Shown here piece after piece: positions 59,921 to 64,000 of a DNA stretch of 64,000 nucleotides. The stretch's first letter is position 1. Every line of letters begins with the position of its first letter. The DNA is taken from NCBI GenBank assembly GCA_903895725.1, contig CAITUV010000065.1, forward strand, positions 62,001 through 126,000, in the 5' to 3' direction. Source of the stretch: an uncultured Myxococcales bacterium (GTDB lineage Bacteria; Myxococcota_A; UBA9042; CAIXZC01). Position numbers and translations under genes: made by a program. The notes beneath the pieces are model-generated. The model was given only the letters and a program-made list of their open reading frames with translations. It ran no database searches and was not told the DNA's origin.

Positions 59921-60415
59921 GGGCTCTTGTGAAGGGGGGCTGTTGAGCTCGGCGGTGGCGGCCAGGTCGATCTTCCAGCCGTCTTCGAGAATCAATTCGA
60001 CATAGCGCACCACGCCCCCGCTCGTGACTTCCATGCGGACCCGGGACGGGCCCGATGCCAGGCGCTTGAGCTCGAGGTCTCCCCGCGTCCCCTCAAAGCC
60101 GGAGAAGACGAGGCAGGCGGCACCGGGCGGAATGGCGGCCGCTGCGTTTCCCTCCGCCGAACCACCTTGGCCCTCCCCCGCCGCCGAACCGCCCCCGGCG
60201 GCCGCTCCGGCTGTCATCACGCTGCCGCATCCGTCCAGCGACTCGCGGGATGCGGCGGAGAGGTACCCGTAGAGCTCCCCCTGGACCGATCCGAAGTCGT
60301 TCTGCCGGGCGAACTCGGCGATCTGGTAGAAGGAGCGGACGACTTCCTCGGGCCCCTTGTCCTGAGAGCAGGAAGCCAGTCCGAGCGCCAACAGCAGCAT
60401 CCAACCGCGTCGCAT
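59897..60415 (-). CDS. Small lipoprotein with helical N-terminal domain
   Basis: A 172-residue lipoprotein (LLALGLASC, C16). Residues 17-55 (GPEEVVRSFYQIAEFARQND) look like the start of an NTF2-like or DUF4878-type domain, followed by a Gly/Ala-rich insert (MTAGAAAGGGSAAGEGQGGS) and a beta-rich end (RVRMEVTSGGVVRYVELILE). The final residues (PVPTPP) are encoded within the 86-bp duplicated unit. Start has GGAGGTTGGGA, identical to the site before the gene at 36378. It lies downstream of the symporter gene on the same strand. Confidence 0.75.
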   Translation of the reverse strand: MRRGWMLLLALGLASCSQDKGPEEVVRSFYQIAEFARQNDFGSVQGELYGYLSAASRESLDGCGSVMTAGAAAGGGSAAGEGQGGSAEGNAAAAIPPGAACLVFSGFEGTRGDLELKRLASGPSRVRMEVTSGGVVRYVELILEDGWKIDLAATAELNSPPSQEPVPVPTPP

Positions 60416-60443
60416 TCCCAACCTCCAAGCCAGTCGTTCAACA

Positions 60444-60514
60444 GTTCTGCCTGCATCCCGCCGGGGTCTTGCTCGCGTCCTGTAGGTTCTGCCGCATCCC
60501 CCGGGTCTTGCCCG
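60444..60514. repeat. Imperfect direct repeat upstream of the small lipoprotein
   Basis: GTTCTGCCTGCATCCCGCCG (from 60444) and GTTCTGCCGCATCCCCCGGG (from 60486) begin two related ~30-bp units, both continuing GGTCTTGC. They share words with the repeats at 697-879. Confidence 0.55.
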
Positions 60515-60531
60515 CCATCCTCCCGGCCATC

Positions 60532-62364
60532 CTACTCGCAGCGCGACCCGTCGGCGATCCGGGCAACCAGCCACCAGCCACCCGTGGCGGCCACGCCGAG
60601 CAGGAGTCCGAGCCAACGGGTTCCCACGAAGATCTGGTGCAAAGCGTACATCGATGCCAGCATAATCACCGATGCCCCGGCCCAAGTCAGCAGCGCCCGC
60701 TGGAGCCCGCCGGCTGCGGGGCGCATCACTGCGGTCTCTTCGGTCACCGCCACCTTCCAGAAGCCGGAGGGCCGTACCTTTCGGTAGAAGTTCTGGAGGT
60801 GGGCTGCCGAGACCGGCCGGAACGCGAACGTGGCCGCCAGCGTGGCCGTTGCCGAAATGGCGACCGTGACCAGCAGCTTCTCATGGTACAGCATGTCCGG
60901 GGCGACGACGTACAGCAGCGCGGTCGTTGCCGCCGCAGCGATCAGTCCGGCCAGCTCCGACGCGGCGCTGATGCGCCACCACACCCATCTCAGCAGATGC
61001 GGAAGACCCAGCCCCGCCCCCAGAGCGGTGAAGAACTCCCAGGCCCCCTTGACCGAGTCGATCTGCGTGGTCACGGCAAGCGCGACCAGCAGCACGAGCA
61101 CCGTGGCAAGCTGACCCGCCACGACCAATTCCCGATCCGTGGCCTTGGGGCGCATGAAGCGCTTGTACACGTCGTTGACCAGGTAGGATGACCCCCAGTT
61201 GATGTGTGTGTCCACGGTCGACATGAACGCGGCGCAAAGCGAGGCCACCAGCAGTCCCATGAGCCCGGGAGGCAGCAGCGTTGCGATGAGCACGGGGTAG
61301 GCGGCCTCCCGGTCGGCCAGCACCCGGGCGTACTCGGGGGATACCTCGGCACCGGGAGGAGGTACGAGGGGGTAGATCACGAGGGCCGCAAGCCCCACCA
61401 GGATCCAGGGCCAGGTCCTCAGCAGGTAGTGGCACAGGGCAAACAGCAGCGTGCCCCGGTAGGCGTGGCTCTCGTCCCGAGCGGCCACGAGTCGCTGCGC
61501 GAAATACCCGCCGCCGTCCGAGTTGTGGGTCGCCCACCATTGCACCGTCAGGTAGGTGACGAACGCTCCGGCGGCGGCAGCGGTCAGGCCCTGTGGAAAG
61601 AAGCTGAGGATCCCCTCCGCCTGCGCGGGGTACATCCCATGAATCTTGGCGAGCAGCGTATCCAGCCCGCCCACGTGATCCACCGTGTACCAGGCAAACG
61701 CGATGGCACCGCCCATGGCGAGGAGGAACTGCACCAGGTCGGTGATGATGACGCTCGTGAGCCCGCCCATCGAAGCGTAGAACAGCGTGATGACGGCCAT
61801 GATGACGATCGAGAGCCCCTCGCCCGGGTCGGAAATGGCGCACTCCTTGGGCCACCAGCCGTCCATCCAGGCATAAAGCCCCGGGGCCAGATCCTCCCAG
61901 CGGATGAAGCTGTGGATGATCTTGCCCATCGCGCGGATGACCCAGCCCATGGTGATGCAGTTGGTGACGACGGCGAAGAAGAAGGCCTTGAACGCCCGCA
62001 GTGCCGCCGCGCTCTTCCCGTCGTAGCGCAGCTCGATGAATTCGGCATCAGTGATGACCTGCGTGCGGCGCCAGCCGCGGGCCAGCACGAACACGACCAG
62101 GAGGTGGGACAGGGCCAGCGACCACCAGAACCAGTTGCCCGAGATGCCCTCGTTGGCGACGATGCCCGTCACGGCCAGCGGCGTGTCCGCGGCGAACGTC
62201 GTCGCAACCATGGAGGTGCCGATGAGCCACCAGGGGAAGGCCCGGTTGCCGACGAAGAAGGATTCCATGTTCTGGGAGGCGACCTTCCGGAGCGCGAATC
62301 CCGTGCCCACGGTGAACAGCATGTAGCCCAGGATGATGGTCCAGTCGATCCATTCGAGGTGCAT
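60532..62364 (-). CDS. Sodium:solute symporter family transporter
   Basis: A 610-residue inner-membrane transporter of the SSS family (Na+-coupled uptake of sugars, acids, amino acids or osmolytes). It has ~13 hydrophobic segments. Family features are the N-terminal TIILGYMLFTVGTGFALRKV, WWLIGTSMVATTFAADTPLA, DLVQFLLAMGGAIAFAWY and the later LLVASLCAAFMSTVDTHINW, where AAFMSTxD is the conserved Na+-binding part. The substrate cannot be assigned. The ATG at 62364 has GGAGGACGGC upstream. Confidence 0.92.
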   Translation of the reverse strand: MHLEWIDWTIILGYMLFTVGTGFALRKVASQNMESFFVGNRAFPWWLIGTSMVATTFAADTPLAVTGIVANEGISGNWFWWSLALSHLLVVFVLARGWRRTQVITDAEFIELRYDGKSAAALRAFKAFFFAVVTNCITMGWVIRAMGKIIHSFIRWEDLAPGLYAWMDGWWPKECAISDPGEGLSIVIMAVITLFYASMGGLTSVIITDLVQFLLAMGGAIAFAWYTVDHVGGLDTLLAKIHGMYPAQAEGILSFFPQGLTAAAAGAFVTYLTVQWWATHNSDGGGYFAQRLVAARDESHAYRGTLLFALCHYLLRTWPWILVGLAALVIYPLVPPPGAEVSPEYARVLADREAAYPVLIATLLPPGLMGLLVASLCAAFMSTVDTHINWGSSYLVNDVYKRFMRPKATDRELVVAGQLATVLVLLVALAVTTQIDSVKGAWEFFTALGAGLGLPHLLRWVWWRISAASELAGLIAAAATTALLYVVAPDMLYHEKLLVTVAISATATLAATFAFRPVSAAHLQNFYRKVRPSGFWKVAVTEETAVMRPAAGGLQRALLTWAGASVIMLASMYALHQIFVGTRWLGLLLGVAATGGWWLVARIADGSRCE

Positions 62365-62430
62365 GCCGTCCTCCGAGTCGATCCCGATGTCGCTGCGGCC
62401 GTCCACTCGGCCAGGCCCGCGTTCACCGAG

Positions 62431-62458
62431 CCTACAGCCACCGGCCCTCCGGGTTCAA
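62431..62458 (-). promoter_or_regulatory. Promoter for the symporter gene
   Basis: Minus strand TTGAAC (62458-62453), 16 bp, TGTAGG (62436-62431). The -10 box is weak. Confidence 0.4.
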
Positions 62459-62468
62459 CTATTTTCCC

Positions 62469-62496
62469 TTGACTTCCCCAAGCCGGGGAGTATCCT
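62469..62496 (+). promoter_or_regulatory. Promoter for tRNA-Met
   Basis: TTGACT (62469-62474), 16 bp, TATCCT (62491-62496), 38 bp before the tRNA. Confidence 0.6.
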
Positions 62497-62534
62497 CGCT
62501 TCACTTCAACCGGGGGGTGACCCCCGATTGACAT

Positions 62535-62607
62535 TGCGGGGTGGCGCAGTTGGCAGCGCGTCGGGCTCATAACCCGAAGGTCACAGGTTCAAGTCCTGTC
62601 CCCGCGA
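62535..62607 (+). tRNA. tRNA-Met (anticodon CAT)
   Basis: A full cloverleaf: acceptor TGCGGGG/CCCCGCG, D stem GCGC/GCGC, anticodon stem TCGGG/CCCGA around loop CTCATAA, T stem ACAGG/CCTGT with loop TTCAAGT, discriminator A. The three G-C pairs in the anticodon stem (GGG/CCC) are the initiator hallmark. The first pair is U1-G72 rather than the C1-A72 mismatch of typical initiators, and the D stem has C11-G24, as in elongators, so the identity is mixed. The 3' end is followed by CCG, so CCA is not encoded. Confidence 0.9.
62584..62607 (+). other. Probable integration-site core in the tRNA 3' end
   Basis: The T arm and 3' acceptor strand of the tRNA directly face a tyrosine recombinase gene 240 bp away. 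Integrases of this kind usually cross over inside tRNA 3' ends. The partner copy would lie right of the window, so the site cannot be confirmed here. Confidence 0.4.
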
Positions 62608-62657
62608 CCGCTAGAATACTGGGGGATCCGCCGTTTCGGTGGGTCCCCTGTTTCGCG

Positions 62658-62677
62658 TTCGGGCCATATTCGGGCCA
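62658..62677. repeat. TTCGGGCCA direct repeats, one helical turn apart
   Basis: TTCGGGCCA occurs at 62658-62666 and 62669-62677 (11-bp period) between the tRNA and the integrase gene, a place and spacing suited to recombinase or excisionase arm sites. Confidence 0.5.
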
Positions 62678-62848
62678 CGCAGCATCCGAGAGACGCATCG
62701 ACGGATGGCCGATGCCGAACCGGAGGACGCCGGGGGAAAACCCCCCGTCGACAGGAGCGGGTTCCTCCTCTCGCCACAGTTTCCCTTGCCAGGTACAACA
62801 AGTTCGGAGCGGTCGGCACGACTCCGACAGCATGGCAAGGAGGCCGTC

Positions 62849-64000
62849 GTGGCAAAGCCGACGAAACACTATGGGAAGTGGCGGATCCGGTGGCTGGACG
62901 CCGAAGGACGGAGGCGGAGTGAGAGCTTCGCAACGTTCTCCGATGCCCAGCGGGCGCTGGTGAAGTACCAGTCCGAGGCGGACCAGGTTCGGGCCGGGCT
63001 GAAGGCCCCCGAGATCCCGGAGCACCTCTTCGGCGAGTTGTGCGACTACTGGCTCGACCACCGGACCGCGCGCAAGAAGTCCCCGAAGGATGACCGCTCC
63101 ATCATCGAGCGCCATCTTCGCCCCATTTTCGGGAACCTCCGACTACGCCAGATCACCCTTGAGCGTGTCGACGCCTTCCGGCGGGTCAAGTGCCCCCGGG
63201 AGCGTCGGGGAGAAGAAGATGCCAATTCCCTCCGGGGCACTGGACTGGTCTCGGTCAAGAGCCTTCACAACATCCTCACCGTGATGGTTTCCATGCTCAA
63301 TCTGGCCGTGGACCTGGGGTGGCTGGACCGCAAGCCGACCATCAAGAAGCCCAAGCTGCTGCCCGCGGAGTTCCACTACGTCCGCACCATGGACGACATC
63401 GAGAAGTTCCTCGAGGCCGCCCTGGAGGAGGAGCCGGGAGTGTTCGAGCTCTACGCAACCGCCGTCTACACGGGCATGCGGGCCGGCGAGCTCTTGGGGC
63501 TCCGGTGGTCCGACGTGGACCTGGAACGCCGCCTGATCACCGTGCAGCGTTCCTATGCCACGACGACCAAGACCGACGAGATCCGGCACGTCCCCGTCCT
63601 GGATGCCCTCCTTCCGATCTTGCGGGAGTGGAAGGCGCTTCGCCTGTCCACCACCTACGTCTTCCCGAACCACGCGGGGAACATGAACGTCGCCTCCGCA
63701 CGGGTTCTCCAGGAAGTCCTGCAGAAGGTCCGGGGGCGGGCCGGGATCCCGTACCGGTTCACGTTCCATTCGCTCAGGCACACGTTTGCCAGCCACTTCA
63801 TGATGAACGGCGGCGACATCTACCGGCTCCAGCGCGTTCTCGGGCACAAGTCGATCATCATGACGGAGAGGTACAGCCATCTGGCGCCGGATGCCTTCGA
63901 GAGCGACTACGGGATCCTCGGGAAGCCGCTGCCCATGCTGGCGAACAGGACGTCCGTGGCAGCAAACGTGATCCCCCTCTCCCCGCCGTCCCGGTCAACC
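62849..64000 (+). CDS. Tyrosine recombinase (phage-type integrase), 3' end beyond the window
   Basis: 384 codons are visible and the frame is open at the edge. An Arg/Lys-rich N-terminal arm-binding part (KHYGKWRIRWLDAEGRRRSE) leads to a SAM-like core-binding domain (FGELCDYWLDHRTARKKSPK, LRLRQITLERVDAFRRVK) and a catalytic domain with all key residues: R211 (TGMRAGELLGLRW), H307 and R310 (HSLRHTFASHF), H333 (LGHKS) and the nucleophile Y342 (ERYSHL). The GTG start at 62849 follows AAGGAGG. It lies beside the tRNA-Met gene, pointing away from it, as at the edge of an integrated genomic island whose cargo is to the right. Confidence 0.93.
   Translation, partial: MAKPTKHYGKWRIRWLDAEGRRRSESFATFSDAQRALVKYQSEADQVRAGLKAPEIPEHLFGELCDYWLDHRTARKKSPKDDRSIIERHLRPIFGNLRLRQITLERVDAFRRVKCPRERRGEEDANSLRGTGLVSVKSLHNILTVMVSMLNLAVDLGWLDRKPTIKKPKLLPAEFHYVRTMDDIEKFLEAALEEEPGVFELYATAVYTGMRAGELLGLRWSDVDLERRLITVQRSYATTTKTDEIRHVPVLDALLPILREWKALRLSTTYVFPNHAGNMNVASARVLQEVLQKVRGRAGIPYRFTFHSLRHTFASHFMMNGGDIYRLQRVLGHKSIIMTERYSHLAPDAFESDYGILGKPLPMLANRTSVAANVIPLSPPSRST

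Noticed and set aside
63143..63880. Minus-strand frame across the integrase gene
   Set aside because: The plus-strand frame carries all catalytic motifs of the recombinase; the reverse frame is a shadow.

Overview
The window reads as a high-GC bacterial chromosome segment. The dense strand-switching layout, many very large Cys-rich secreted lipoproteins (MopE-type metal motifs, thrombospondin type 3 repeats, pre-peptidase C-terminal domains, an IgGFc-binding domain), a eukaryote-like Ser/Thr kinase, PilZ proteins, a GYF/zinc-ribbon protein and a class I two-subunit fumarase together suggest an uncultured member of the Myxococcota/Deltaproteobacteria. This placement is inferred from gene content; no rRNA is present.

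Layout. 1-647 is the 3' end of an RHS-repeat gene that stops at the RHS core with no toxin tip, followed by 627 bp of hairpin-rich non-coding DNA. 1275-9712 holds serS, a minus-strand operon (ion antiporter, tandem universal stress protein, class II aldolase), RNase J on the other side of a divergent promoter pair, and two translationally coupled radical SAM genes whose ribosome-binding site is the last copy of a 16-bp tandem repeat. 9770-14338 has an L,D-transpeptidase with a secreted partner, then a small membrane protein and both fumarase subunits. 14346-19077 (minus strand) has a phasin/histone-H1-like protein, a small membrane protein, a zinc-ribbon/GYF protein and a sigma-70 factor with an unusual region 4.1. 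19258-38903 is dominated by very large surface lipoproteins, interspersed with a RadC-like protein, a DUF3006-like lipoprotein, a PilZ protein, a CapA-like phosphoesterase and an orphan histidine kinase.

36378-45422 is a tightly coupled plus-strand run: PPC-domain lipoprotein, DUF4159 protein, membrane glutamine-amidotransferase-like protein, uvrC and a large divergent phosphoglycerate mutase. 45747-52476 holds the most suggestive possible new system: a twin-arginine-type lipoprotein with aromatic and proline-rich repeats, facing a radical SAM/SPASM enzyme that lies downstream of a thiolase and a giant TPR protein on the opposite strand. 52622-59651 has a membrane protein, NAD kinase, an EEP-fold protein lacking catalytic residues, a cyclic-2,3-diphosphoglycerate-synthetase-like GTPase, a protein kinase and a PilZ protein. 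59749-62364 has an 86-bp tandem duplication, a lipoprotein and a sodium:solute symporter. The right edge is a tRNA-Met followed by a tyrosine recombinase that runs off the window, most likely the start of an integrated element.

Most divergent gene pairs carry readable sigma-70-type promoters (TTGNNN, 16-18 bp, TANNNT) and most starts have a GGAGG-type ribosome-binding site. Starts were chosen on those grounds. Functional names rest on motifs read by eye; no database search was possible.
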